The position numbers were made by a program, and so were the translations under genes. A model generated the notes under the pieces. That model saw only the letters and a program-made list of their open reading frames with translations. It was not told the DNA's origin and ran no database searches. A stretch of 64,000 bases of DNA from the NCBI GenBank assembly GCA_037447655.1, contig JBBHKE010001377.1, positions 544,312 through 608,311 on the forward strand, read 5' to 3'. This document shows positions 10,304 to 22,005 of the stretch, piece after piece (position 1 is the stretch's first letter; every line of letters starts with the position of its first letter). The stretch is from Zygnema cylindricum. Its lineage: Eukaryota > Streptophyta > Zygnematophyceae > Zygnematales > Zygnemataceae.

Positions 10304-11037
10304 TTACAGAATCAGATTTTTGTTTTTCAAGATTTTTAGTCGTGTATGATTTAGGAACAACATCAATGTGAGTGTTTTCTCCCCCTGTTCATCAGTAACT
10401 GCCTCAATTACTAATAACAAGAAAGCATGATTTGTTTTGTCTTTTAAATGCTTTTTATATTGTTTAGCAGAAATCAAACCTTCCACTCCCAATTTGGATA
10501 TGTAATTTATATGATTTTTATGCAATTTCTTCGAGGGTAATGCTTGCAAAACCTTCCAGCCGTTCTCAGACTTCACTCTCAAGGTGTTAGTTTCCCAATT
10601 AATTTGAGGGTTATGTTCTGTTAACTAAGGTTTTCCAATTATTAGCTCTTCACTACCCAAATTCATTATTTCACACACAGCTTCATTTTATGACCTTGGA
10701 TATCAACTTTTATTGTTTCTGTTTGTAAATCTAAACTAAACTTATTACCATTTGCCATTTGGAAATGCAAAGGTTTTTCCCTTTTGACTATAGGAATTTT
10801 ATTTTTCTCTACAAACATATGTGAAATAAAATTGTGTGTAGCACTTGAATCTACTATAACTCTCAATGGTTTCCCTTCCACTAAAGACTCGAGTCTGATC
10901 AAACTGTGTCTGGTGTCATCGTTATTTAACTGTCCAAACATAGGCTTGTTGTTAAAAGTTTCATCAAAAGGATTGTTCAAACTATCGAGTCTGGTTAGCA
11001 TCATAATAAATTTAGCTATCCTAGCCTTTCCATTCAT
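10304..11037 (-). pseudogene. Gypsy protease and linker remnant
   Basis: 11037-10666 carries RVIVDSSATHNFIS, the retropepsin motif with the essential glycine (D-S/T-G) replaced by serine, then the conserved MANGNKF stretch. 10582-10304 is the protease-RT linker (LQALPSKKLHK...). Inactive. Confidence 0.7.
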
Positions 11038-11249
11038 TAGCTTGCCCTCGAGAGTTAACTCTGTTGTTCTACAACCACCGGTGCAGGTGGAGGAGCAGCA
11101 GTAGTAGTAGAAGTAGACATGATATACTCTCAGAAGCTATCAAGAATCCTACCAACCAGATGTTCTTAAGTGCTCACCAATTCTTATACAAGCATCTAGT
11201 TTTTTTCGTTTCACACCTCCTGGGCTTTCGTTTAGCTAGGTATAATGCA

Positions 11250-12155
11250 ATATTTTTGTGAAGACCATCATTGACATCAACTGTTTTAAGAGATCCCTTA
11301 TCTGTACAGTCTTTAGAGTAATGATCTAAACCTCCGCATTAAAAACAAGTGACTTTTTTTTCGGTTTTGCACTCTCTGCTGAAATGTCCCTCTTCTCCAC
11401 GGTTATAATAGTTAATTTTCTTCAGTTGTACACACTCAAATGCCCTATGACCTCTTTTCTGACTGATAGTGCACTTCGGAATGTTAAGATTGGGTTTTTG
11501 AGCATTAATACTGGGTTTAGGGCTCTTAATGTGTCCCCCTCTATTGTGAAATATGTTTCCTACATTAACACTCTGCCCACCTCTCTGATTACCCTTGAAG
11601 ATATTTTGCCTATTCACGAGACCCGCATTCAGACCCTCTTCCACAAATTCCTCCTCACCCCACAATGATACTTCATTCAAATTACCCCTGAGTGATCGAG
11701 TTTCCCGATTATACCCCAATTGATGCTCTATTTCCAATGACTTATCTTGTAATTCCTTCAAATTATTAAACTTTTGATGTTTCAGTTTTGATTTCAGTAT
11801 AGGATTCAGATAGTTCAAGAAATGCAACTTAGCCATTTCATTAGTCAAACCTTTGACATGAATGCTAGATGAGTCAAATTCCACAATATAATCTTTCATA
11901 GATCCAATCTGCTTACAGTTCAACCACTTTTTTTCCATTCTGGATATATAAGTGACAGACAAGAAACGTGGTTTGATTGCCGTCTTCAACGCTTACCAAT
12001 CAGCATTATCAGGAATCAAATTAGACCTCCTCTGAGTGTAATACCAAATTTGAGCATCACCTTTCAGTTAGCTTACAACAAAAGAAGTGTAATCATCACG
12101 ATCACAGTTTCTAGATTCCAAATAATACTCCATATGAAAATGATGTTTTTTTACC
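11250..12155 (-). pseudogene. Gypsy Gag remnant with ruined zinc knuckles
   Basis: The frame at 11989-11339 has retrotransposon-gag features (MKDYIVEFDSS, LHFLNYLNP) and extends upstream across stops to about 12150 (KLKGDAQIWYY). Three CCHC-like knuckles follow. The first two have lost a cysteine (CTISQKRGHRAFEC and YYNRGEEGHFSREC) and the third, CGGLDHYSKDC, lies after a stop. Confidence 0.7.
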
Positions 12156-12159
12156 GATG

Positions 12160-14280
12160 GTGCCTCCTTGTCTAGTTCTCTTTCTCTTGTCTTGGATCAT
12201 CGGAGATCCTCCTCCCACCAAAAGCCCTTTGGCTTCACCCACTACATCCAGAAATGTTTATCACAATGCCATTTTTTTTAATCTTTTCGTTTGTTCCAAC
12301 ACATTCAAGGCATTTTCCATTTGTGTTTCCATGCAGAATTTGCCATTATCATACTAAAATCAAGAAATGAGATGAGTCTGGTATCCAAGAGTTTGCAACG
12401 ATTTTGAAGTCCCGATTTCTGCAAGACTATCTCTCAAATCCTTTTAAAGATATCAAAATCTGAAAAATCAAATAAACATTAAAAGTAAGTTAGTGAAAAT
12501 TCAATTTTCCCAAACATTGAAATAGAAAGGTAAAAAGCTTCCCCACAAATTTTGCAATAGCAAAATTGAAAGCTCTCAAAGGTGAAATTCAACCACAAAT
12601 TTTGCAATAGCAAAATTCAAAGCAATCAAAGGTAACAATTTAGGGTTTAAAAAGTTTTTAGTCATTTTTGGACTCCTTTGCTGTTGAAGAAGTAAAGTGC
12701 TCCACTTTTTTTCTCCTCCATTAGCAAATTTCCTATTTCCCACTACATCAAGATATTTTCAAATATAATCCTCACATCCGCACCCTTCATGGCTTCAAGC
12801 CCTCCCTCTACACATTTATCATTGCTAGAAGAAGGCAAGTTTGTTTGGCCTTTTGGTAATTGGAGTGAGCTTCAACGGTGGCTATACTGCCCACCCCGCC
12901 TAGGTCCTAAGTACCTAAGCACGCCCCACATCTAACCAGCCTCCGTTGGCAGTGTGGTCACTTAGTTTCCCTCCAATCCCCTTCCACTCACATTGTGGTT
13001 CCACCGACACAAGTCAGAGCACCCTCACCGGTCACGGCAGTCGATTTTTGGGTGAGCAAGCTTCTCCTTGGCTTCTAACCAAAGCTCATATACCATATGT
13101 AATTGGATTTCCTACCTCTCACAAAATCCCATTATTACAACCAATTTTAACCACACATTGGAAAACTACACATTCACATTGGAAAACAATCACATAAGGA
13201 TAAACTTTAAATTAGAAGAAGCGGCTTCTGTCCACATAACATTAGCTTGGTCTCTTGCCCTCGTGGCTCAACCCTTCTTTGAAAGTGCTTTCGACTACTC
13301 TCCACTCTTCATAAATCTATCTCTTAACTACTAAAAAACTACTTAGTTTATAATAGATTTCAGTGCAAAAATGCTATTGCTCTAATTTGGTTTTTATCGC
13401 TTAGGACCAAGATTAGTCAGAATTTCCACAAACTTTTCCAAAGGAAAATATGTTTACTCTCCTCTTAGACTTCACTATTTATCCATCATCGCCTTGGACT
13501 AGCCAGGCTAGAGTCAACGCTCCGTTGAACATGTTTTACGTGGGCCAATCATTGATCAGTAAGGACTCGACTGACCAATGCAAAAGCGTGCGAAATCTCT
13601 TACTTACTACATAGGATTTACTAACCAATTAAACGCTACATTTCTCTACGTAACATTTACGTGCAAAATTGCATGCCAAACAAAACGCGACTTCGCACGA
13701 ACATGTGTCGCAAATTTCACACGTGAAACTACCTACGAAATTCCAAAAGTGAAAGTGACGTTTTGTACTAAAAATTGTACGAAACCAACCATCGTGCGTA
13801 CCAAACGAAATATTGATTCATTTGGTACTTTTAAACGTGCGCCTGAAATTCCACGGCTAGTTTGACCCATAACCCGTTAGAATGAACACCCACTCGCTAT
13901 TTTGACATCGCAATGTTGCCTAAATACACCAATCACTATATCTTTTAAAATACAACTCCAAATCGTGCGATTTTTTCGCGGACGTCTACCAAATTTAAAA
14001 CTCTATATTCGTAATACTTAAATACCCATTTACGAACAAGTTCGATCCACTGTTATTGTTACAGACTGTCTACAACACTTTTATTTACATGTGGTTGCCA
14101 CAATATTGTTACCGTAAACGTTCGCCGGTCGTGTGAATTGCTAATTTTATCATGACATTCGATGTCCGTAAGCGCGGCAAAACTTTAAGCGTATGAAACA
14201 ATATTTTGAAATTCAAAGTTGTCAAACCGATTGACCGTCATATTTGTACTTAACGGTACTTTATTTGTATCAATATGTGT
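12160..14280. other. Gene-free spacer between gypsy remnant and element D
   Basis: No coding region is supported. It holds a short tandem duplication around the phrase ACCACAAATTTTGCAATAGC (about 12540-12630). The 12880-13300 interval could be an LTR or leader of the antisense gypsy element, but I found no second copy or primer-binding site to prove it. 13500-14280 is rich in CGTAC/GTACG-type words and has no recognisable gene. Confidence 0.4.
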
Positions 14281-16400
14281 TGTTTTGGAAAGCTTTAGTC
14301 CTCTTATGCCTCGAGTGTAAGGGAGAGAGAGTATCACGACTTAGCATATGTTTGGTTGTAAGTTCGTTTCATTACACACCAGAATTGATGTTCCACTAGG
14401 TCGGTAGGGAGTACTCCTTTGTACACACTCGCGAGACACAAATCACTACAAGAAAGAAGACACTTCAGAATATCGGGATTGTTTGTGTATAGATACACTT
14501 GAGGACAAAATGGCACATGGAGATTTGTCTACGGTGCCGAATCTGATATGTACGCGGCGGACGGAGACCGCCGACAAATGCTGGTCCATGTGAACCACAT
14601 ACACGACAAATGACGTGGCATATAGAATCCTACTCCTTTGTAAATATCTAGTTAAGTAGATTTTTGTCTTTGTGTGGTTAGTTGATTAGTAAAGGAATCT
14701 TTTTGTATGACGTAGCTTGTTCGGTTAGTGCCGTAGGTATTTATTGTACGGTTGGTATGCCTCCGTACGTTCAGCAACATAGGCTTCAGTGTATATTAGT
14801 GGGACTTAGACAACTTTGAAGATATGAACACTTTGTAGTCAAAAACTGTACAGCCTGTTTTTGACATTTTTATCTGTGCATATCTCACAGATCTGTGGGC
14901 AGGTTTACTTGTAATATTGTGTGTGTATTAATCCTGATATTATTTACATTGTGGAAGATTTGCAAAGCTATTGTGTCTTTGGTTTGGGTTTTATCAAGTG
15001 TTGAAGTTGCAATTTTTCAGACCGGTTTTTTGTGAAAGTTTCTTGCTTAGTTTGGTTCCGAAATGACTACACCGGCATCCTCATCGTCTTCGGTTCCGTC
15101 TGTTTTCTCAGATTAACAGGTCACGAGCCCGCCTTCACGAATTCCGGTTTTTGATAGGAGAGAATATTTGTATTGGGCAGATCTTGTAAGGTCTTATTTT
15201 GTACAGGTGAAGCTTTTTGATGTTGTTAATGGATCTATGGTAGGAACTGATGTAAACTATGATCAAAAGAATGAGCAGGCTCTTCATTTGATAAAGTTAA
15301 TGATATCTAAGGAGCTGCATATGACATACATTCAGGCTTCTAAAGCATCAGAGATTTGGGATGCTTTGAAAAAGACATATTCTAAGGCTAATGCACAACA
15401 TGAGATTATAACTGCAAGGCAGATCTAGGAATATAAGTATACACGCGGAAGCATGGCAAAATATTGCAATAAATTCAGACTTCTAGTTGCAGAAAATGCA
15501 TGTTCAGGTGGTTCATTTCCTGAGTATCACCAAGCAATGATTTTAGTGAGGGGGCTTCCTACTGAGTATAAAGGTGCTTATGATGAACTGAAGAAATTGG
15601 ATAAGTCTTAGTGGAATCTAGCTACAGCTATAGAGTATGTGCTAGAAGAAGAAGCAAATCAGTTGGCATTTAATTCTGGAAAGCCAGCTGTAGCTTACAA
15701 TGCTCAGTTTCAGAGAGATAATAGATTTCAAGGAAATCAGTCTTTTCACCAATATGAACGGTGTGTCTATTGCTATAATAATGGTCATTTGTACAAGTTT
15801 TGTCCTTTGTATATAAAAGCGTGTGAAACAGGTTCTTATCGCAAAGGATGGAAGGTGAGAGGAGCTCCATTTACACCAAAACCTCCGAGCAAAACCGCAG
15901 CTTTTTCAGCGGAGGAAGAGGAGTCGGTGAAGGAGATGGAGAAGGAGAAATCAGAGGTTATTAGTTTTCCTAAAACTGATGACACCGAGTTCTTTGCTAT
16001 GGCAAAGATGATGGAGGGAGAGAAAGATCTCGGGTGGATTATGGACTCCAGAAGTTCTTCCCATATGTGTTGGAACATATCGTATTTCAAGGATATGACA
16101 CCTATCCCTACTCGTCAAATCTTTTATGCTTTTGGTGCCACGGTGGAAGCTAATGATAAGGGTAACATAGATCTGAATTATGAGATAGATGGCAAAGCTG
16201 TAAAGAAAGCTTTGCATGATGTTCTAAATGTGCCTAAATTCCGCAGCTCGCTCCTCATATAAAAATATGCGCTCGCAAATGAAGCAAAAGTGCATAATTG
16301 ATAAACGCAACAAACTAGAGGCGAGCGGCGGAATTTACCGCGTCTCCAACGGCGGCTTCCTTCTGAAGACGAAGTGGAGGATAGGTAAAACAAACCCCCG
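14281..16400 (+). mobile_element. Element D: truncated copia retrotransposon
   Basis: It starts with an LTR (14281-15118, beginning TGTTTTGGAAAGCTTTAGTCC and ending TTAACA) followed by a degenerate primer-binding site (GGTCACGAGCCCG). Gag and the protease region follow, and the sequence is cut off near 16400 before integrase. Its R-U5 region is the closest match in the window to the 3' half of the LTR at 24437-25235. Confidence 0.7.
15063..16400 (+). pseudogene. Element D Gag-protease remnant
   Basis: Translation from the LTR-borne ATG at 15063 gives MTTPASSSSS, then an early stop where relatives read EQQ. It continues SRIPVFDRREYLYW, EIWDALKKTY and a second stop (15426-15428) where element B has W in QIWDYKY. 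After GGSFPEYHQA and RGLP comes a third stop near 15609. A CCHC knuckle (CVYCYNNGHLYKFC) is intact. The protease site reads WIMDSRSSSHMC instead of WIMDTGASGHMC, so the catalytic D-T-G is lost. Past a stop at 16261 the frame resumes as DKRNKLEASGGIYRVSNG. Confidence 0.8.
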
Positions 16401-17310
16401 TCTTTTTTTTTGAAAATGTCCGTACAATTTTCCGTACATTTGAGAGGTACTAAATTGACGAAAGTTACGAAACAAACGAATACTACTTAGTTTTCGTAAA
16501 AAAGTCCAAATTCGTACGAATTGGACATCTATGCTTTTGGCAGTTTATTCCGCAGGTACATACTAGGTTTCTCACAAGTCCAGTGTTGTACTGTACTATA
16601 TTCCTCGCGCGTCCCGCGGAAGTAGTATCGTATAAAACCGTTTCGATTTTTGCAAAAAGTTTCGATTTCTGAGACCGGCGATTGTGGATTGTCTTATCAA
16701 CAACTCCCTTTGTCTCGTCATTGGAGCGTGAATCTGGTTCTCTTCTTGTCAACCACTACCTCTGTCTCTCCTTCCCTCCCTCCCTTTCTCCCTCATCAAT
16801 TCTAGATTTTTTAAATATTCAATAGAGGAGAGGGAGACGGAAAGTTATAGTGGTGAAAAAAAAGTTACAACCGTAAAGGAAGATGAGGGAGAGATGGGAT
16901 GAGAAGAAGGAGAAGAGGAGGCGGTAGAGGTTTCTAGAATTACTTATATTAGCAACTTACTTGACCTTCTTGAAGAGCAAGTAACCCTACAATTCTTTAG
17001 AAAAATCATTCATTGGAGTAAATGATTTAATTTGGGGTTTTGTGATTATATAATGTCAAAATTCAAAACAAAAGTAGCATGATTATGTGAGAGAGTGATT
17101 GTTTAAAACATGGATGATGATTTTTTTGTTTAGAAAAGGAACTACTACTGTTATTTAATGCTCTAATTTTACTAATTTATATCTTGCTTGTTACGTTTTT
17201 GTATTTCGAGAAAACACAGTTTAAGTAGTGATATTCTGTAGAGGTGGTTGAAAAGATTTGTGGAGGTGGTTGAAAAGATTCGTATCATATTTGTTTGTCT
17301 AGGTTTATCT
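16400..17310. other. Gene-free spacer
   Basis: No coding region is supported. It contains a pyrimidine-rich then purine-rich stretch (about 16745-16925) and an imperfect tandem repeat of GAGGTGGTTGAAAAGATT (about 17240-17281) just before element B. Confidence 0.4.
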
Positions 17311-18295
17311 TGTTGAATTTGGAAAACTTTACTTAGTAGATAGAGCTGTGAGGAGGAACTAAGGACTTCTAATATTTTGGGAAATGAAAACCTGTAATAC
17401 TTACCTCAAATAGTGTTACGGTAATAAAAGATTAAGAGAGTGTATTGTAGGGCCAGCAGGACACGCGTCGACTGGAAAAGGGTGTTGCAAATTTTACGCA
17501 GTACCACCGATGACCAGTTACACATGTTGGGAGAACAACGAGTGGATTGACGAAATCGGACGAACAAAACACAAACCGCATTTTTGGGAAGTATGGTACG
17601 GTCAGCCAAGAAGGGCTTTTGATTGACATCGAATTAACGGACGCGATTCAAAAAGGACCACAAATGACGAAGCACACTTGGACGATTTCAGCTGCTTCGC
17701 ACTACACGATAACAGTCAGCCGGATGCTATGGACCATTGCTGACTAAGCGCTAAGAACATTTAATGTACGGTCTTCTATTTGAAAATATTTGGAAACAAG
17801 GATTTGTAGTTTAGCTAATTTAAAATTGTGTCGCACTATTCAGATTTAGAGAAATGGCAAAATTAGGTTTTGGAAGTACTCTTGGAATAGTAAGTACAGT
17901 TTTAGTACTTTGTCGTAGCACAAGACAGTATTGTAGTACACTCACTTAAATTAGTGTGACTAGTAGATACTCACTGTGAGTATATAGTTTAGAACTTAGA
18001 CAAATTGTGACCATCCATGTCTTCGGATGTTAATCTACTAAGGCACTTTTTGTGAATCTGCAGTGTCGATATCTTATGGTTGATTGAATCAATTGATTTG
18101 AATCTTTGTAGAGTGATTCTACACTTTGCTAACTACTGTTATGCAAAATTTGAGTTTGCATTGATCATTGGGTTGCTTTCTGTCACATCTTGAAGTTGGT
18201 TGTTGAGTACGGTGCTTGTAGCTTCTGCTTTAAATGTCTACTTCCACTACTACTGCTTCTGGTTCTCCTCCTGCTACTGTGGTTGTAGAACAACA
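17311..18295 (+). repeat. 5' LTR of element B
   Basis: 985 bp, starting TGTTGAATTTGG and ending GTAGAACAACA. Its first 380 bp closely match 24437-24815 and 27638-27980. The gag ATG at 18234 lies 62 nt before its end. Confidence 0.75.
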
Positions 18296-19475
18296 GGTTA
18301 TGGGCCTTTCATCAAGAATTCCCATATTCAATGGCCAAAAATATGCATATTGGGCGGCGATGGTTGAATCCACATTTGAAACTACTGATCTATTGGGGGT
18401 CTTGGATGGTACTTTAGATGAAACAGATGTGAGTTGGGTGAAGAAGAACTCACTGGCGCGAAACAATCTGATTCTGTGCATCTCCGAGAATTTGGTCATG
18501 TCTCGGCTCAAAATGAAAAAAACGAAAGAAATCTGGGAATCACTAAAAACTGCTTTTGAGAAATCAAATGTCCAAGAGGAACTTCTGGTGGCTGGACAAA
18601 TCTGGGACTATAAATACTCCGGGGGGAGTATGGTGGAATATTGTGATAACTTTCGTGCTCTGATTGATGCACATTCGTGTGCAGGTGGCTCATTTCCTGA
18701 GTTCCAGCAGGCAGCTTTACTTGTTCGAGGACTCCCTAGTAATATGAAAGGAGTGTCTGTCCAGCTAAAAACTCATGATAAATCAAGAAGGACATTTCAG
18801 CTGGTATACAATTTGATATTAGAAGAGGAAGCAACTACTAAAATACTTCAGGGAGAGAGAAAGGTAGAAGCTTTGAACACAGATTTTGACAGAAAAACTT
18901 TACTTAATCAGAACAAAAATCAGGATAGGAATCAGAATCAGAATCAGTATACCAATAGGCCAAATAGACAGTCTACTACTTGTTTTTACTGCTCTGAAAA
19001 GGGACATGGGTACAGGTACTGTTTGAAGCTGAAACAGGCAAATGAAACGGGACAATATCGTCCACGCTGGCAGCAGAGCCTATATCATAAGGGTTTTTTT
19101 GGGAACTCTTCTCGGGGAATCGCTCTCTTCTCAGGTTATGCAACTCGAGAAGATGATCCATTGTCTCATGCTAAAGGTGAAGAAGCAGAGTTATTCACAA
19201 TGGCGGCAGCTATGGAAGGTCAAAAAGATATAAGATGGATCATGGATACTGGAGCTTCGGGACACATGTGTTGGAACAAGTCCAGTTTTTCCAACCTCAA
19301 GGCAACAACTCCAAAGAACATCTACTATGCGTGCGGCATGAGTGTGCAGACTTCAACACATGGTGATATATCGTTAATGGTAGTTGTAGGGGGAAAGTTT
19401 GTTGATAGAACTCTCCACAATGTGTTATATGTACCAGAATTCAAAAAAAATCTATTTTCTACGTCCTTCGTATAG
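18234..19475 (+). CDS. Gag-protease part of element B
   Basis: A 413-codon open frame. Residues 20-200 are a copia Gag (EQQVMG, IPIFNGQKYAYW, EIWESL, YKYSGGSM, RGLPSNMKG, LILEEEA). An Asn/Gln-rich linker at about 222-246 is followed by the CCHC knuckle CFYCSEKGHGYRYC (250-263) and the retropepsin motif WIMDTGASGHMC, with catalytic Asp at about 338. It ends at a TAG (19473-19475), after which the same frame continues SKGFDVILKGG, so the stop is a mutation within the polyprotein. The start lies in the LTR, and codons 21-24 (QVMG) overlap the primer-binding site. Transcript initiation, and hence the start, is inferred. Confidence 0.8.
   Translation: MSTSTTTASGSPPATVVVEQQVMGLSSRIPIFNGQKYAYWAAMVESTFETTDLLGVLDGTLDETDVSWVKKNSLARNNLILCISENLVMSRLKMKKTKEIWESLKTAFEKSNVQEELLVAGQIWDYKYSGGSMVEYCDNFRALIDAHSCAGGSFPEFQQAALLVRGLPSNMKGVSVQLKTHDKSRRTFQLVYNLILEEEATTKILQGERKVEALNTDFDRKTLLNQNKNQDRNQNQNQYTNRPNRQSTTCFYCSEKGHGYRYCLKLKQANETGQYRPRWQQSLYHKGFFGNSSRGIALFSGYATREDDPLSHAKGEEAELFTMAAAMEGQKDIRWIMDTGASGHMCWNKSSFSNLKATTPKNIYYACGMSVQTSTHGDISLMVVVGGKFVDRTLHNVLYVPEFKKNLFSTSFV
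18296..18306 (+). other. Primer-binding site of element B
   Basis: GGTTATGGGCC directly after the LTR end ACAACA; 11 bases match the complement of the initiator tRNA-Met anticodon arm. It lies inside the gag frame, as in element A. Confidence 0.7.
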
Positions 19476-19529
19476 AGCAAAGGCTTTGATGTAATCCTCA
19501 AAGGAGGTAGGCAGGTTGTTGTTGAATTT

Positions 19530-20333
19530 TGTGGGCCTCACTCATCATGCAACAATCTAGCTTCACAAAGCAAAAACTCTCTCACAGGTCACTCAAGAAT
19601 CTTCCGAAGCCACAAAGAATTCACTCACAAAGTAAAAGCACACTTGCTCAAATTTTCCTCACAAGAAGAATCACTTTATTATCTCCAAGTTCTCTTTACA
19701 AGGCTTCACTTATCTTTGTATCTCAACTCACACAGAGTTACAATGCTTTCTCACTATAGGGACTCTTACTATCTCTTCAGCTATGGTCACAACCAATTCT
19801 CCAATTGTGTATATTTGTCTACTTCTCCTACTTCATATATACTCTTTTCTACTCTACCCTTCTAGACATTCTAGACATCTCTAGCTCTAACTTATTGACA
19901 AGTGTCCTTCTCGTGGCTCTCCACGTCACAAGAACCTACTAGACATGTCCCCGAAACTCGTGGCTCTCCACGTCACAAGAACCTACTAGACATGTCCCCG
20001 AAACTCCAAGGAAACACTTAGGAACCACCTCGGAAAAGTCCATACCGTTTCCTGTGGAACCTTCTAGAAGCTTCTGCTTTGCACGCCTGTAACTTTTGAT
20101 CTACGTATCCAAATCTTGCTCTCTATAGCTCGTTCGAAAGCTCTTTCTCTGTAGATAAGGATCGTCTGGTCGCGTGCTCGATTTAAATTTTTAACAAGAA
20201 AGTTATTCCACTTTGCACTTCTGCACTGTGCTTCTCCATTGCGCCACTGCGCTCTCTCCCTTTAATGCACTATCTTCTGAACTAACTTAGGATTACTTTC
20301 TCAAAGGTTGTTAGCTAGCTAGGTAAAGTTGCA
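19530..20333 (-). mobile_element. LTR-like insertion in element B
   Basis: About 800 bp separate VVVEF from the expected continuation (AAGGAACTAGAGATGC) of the pol frame. Read on the minus strand it starts TGCAACTTTACC, has a TATATATGAAG promoter-like motif and AATAAA, and ends GAGGCCCACA, so it looks like a solo LTR of an unrelated family. It holds a perfect 47-bp tandem duplication (19910-19956 and 19957-20003). No clear target duplication was found. Confidence 0.55.
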
Positions 20334-22005
20334 GTGTAAGGAACTAGAGATGCAAGCAAGATGTATAGGATGGATTTGGCTGAATACAAAGAACATGATG
20401 TTCTCTATTCCAGTGTATCATCTGTCAATGAACTATGTCATAAGAGATTAGGCCATGTCAATTATGATAGCTTACAAAAGATGGTGAATTCAGGAAAGGT
20501 TGAGGGTGTTTCTCTTACTTCTCAACCTGTGAAATCATGTGATGGATGCTCACTTGGAAAGATCCACAGACTAGTTTTTCCACAGCAATCTGACCACAGA
20601 CTGGACAAAGTTCTACAACTTATCCACTCGGATGTTCTCGGTCCATCACAAGTTCCATCAGCTAGAGGTGTCCACTATATGTTTCATTCACTGATGACTA
20701 CTCGAGGTTCACAAGAGTCTACTTCATGCAGCACAAGAGTGAAGTGTTTACACACTTCAAGCACTACAAGGCATGGGCGGAAAAGCTGCATGGGGTTCTG
20801 ATCTTGGCACTAAGATCAGACAACGGGGGCGAATATACTTCAAAGGAGTTCGAACACTTTCTCCTCCAGGACGCTATCAGTCATAACTTGACAGTTCCGT
20901 ACACAGCGCAACAGAATGATGTGTCGGAAAGACTAAATAGAACTGTAACAGAAAGTGCTAGATCTATGCTTGCAGACAAAGGTTTAGATTTGAAATTATG
21001 GGCTGAAGCACTCAATTGTGCGGTCTATATCAAAAACGGAATTGCATCTAGATCGGTTAAGACTACACCTTATGAACTTAGGGCAGGCATGAAACCGGAT
21101 GTTAGTCACTTTAGAGTCTTTATCAGCAAATGTTTTGTCTTAGACACATCGCAAACTAGATGGAAAATGGAAGCTAAAGGCTTACCTGGGATTTTTAGGG
21201 GATATGATGACAGTGCAAAGGGTTATAGGGGATATGTCTTAGAGAAAAAGAAAGTTATTGTATGTAGAAATATACAGCTGAAGGATGAACAGGATTCGGT
21301 GGATCAATTCACTAACACTCAGAGTGATCAAACAAGAAAGGTACAGGAGTATGTGATCTTTCAGCACACTCAACCTGTGTACTTTCAGTCACAGTCCGCG
21401 GCTACCCCTACATCTCCACAAGTTCCTCTACCAAATGCAGCACCTCCTGCAGAACCTGATTCGGCACCAGCATCTATAGAATTTCCTACACATGTGGAGC
21501 TTGCAAATCCAGATCCAGTTTTGGCACCTGCATCAGCTCAGAACAGGATGACAAATCGCAGGTTGCCGACAATATCAGCGTCAAAATTTCCGAGGGGAAG
21601 AAGAACCAGCAGCCGTCTGCAAGCAAGCTCACATTTTTCTTTCTCTGCAGCAACAACGGAGCCGTTAACAATTTAGGAGGCCTTCTCATCACCATAGAGA
21701 AATCAATGGATAAAGGCGCTAAATAACGAGATGAAGTCCATCATGGAGGCGCAAACGTGGGAGTTTGTGGATAATCCTCCAGGCACAAAAGCCATCAATA
21801 GCAAATGGGTGTTCAAAGTGAAACTCAATCCGAACAACACCATCGAAAGGTATAAGGCCAGATTTGTGGCGAAAGGTTACAATCAAGAAAAAGGTATTGA
21901 TTTTGAGGAAACCTTTTCTCCGGTCGTCAGATTTCCCACTGTTAGAATCTTACTTAGTGTGGCTGCTATAGAAAACATGGAAGTCCACCAGATGGATGTT
22001 AAAAC
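20334..22005 (+). pseudogene. Element B integrase and start of reverse transcriptase
   Basis: Frame 1 (to about 20690) has the zinc-binding region CHKRLGHVNYDSL...CDGCSLGK and the first catalytic D in HSDVLGPSQ. A frameshift near 20690 moves to the frame with RSDNGGEY (second D) and QQNDVSERLNR (catalytic E). The linker is Pro/Ser/Ala-rich with the copia hallmark CFVLDTSQTRWKMEAKG...GIFRGY. After a stop at 21675 the reverse transcriptase starts ([34 protein letters not shown]) and stops at the AAAAC target site of the next insertion. Confidence 0.85.

Larger units (their letters stand above)
7336..12160 (-). mobile_element. Decayed Ty3/gypsy retrotransposon in antisense
   Basis: The minus strand reads gag (about 12150-11250), protease (about 10890), reverse transcriptase (about 10100-9650), RNase H (about 9300-8750), integrase (about 8700-7900) and an integrase C-terminal region (7832-7614). 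This is the gypsy order, with integrase after RNase H. Many stops and frameshifts break it and no LTRs are recognisable. Sequence minus-strand downstream of 7614 (LEVHRW...VCQRLRLV) may be a ruined chromodomain, which is uncertain. Confidence 0.85.
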
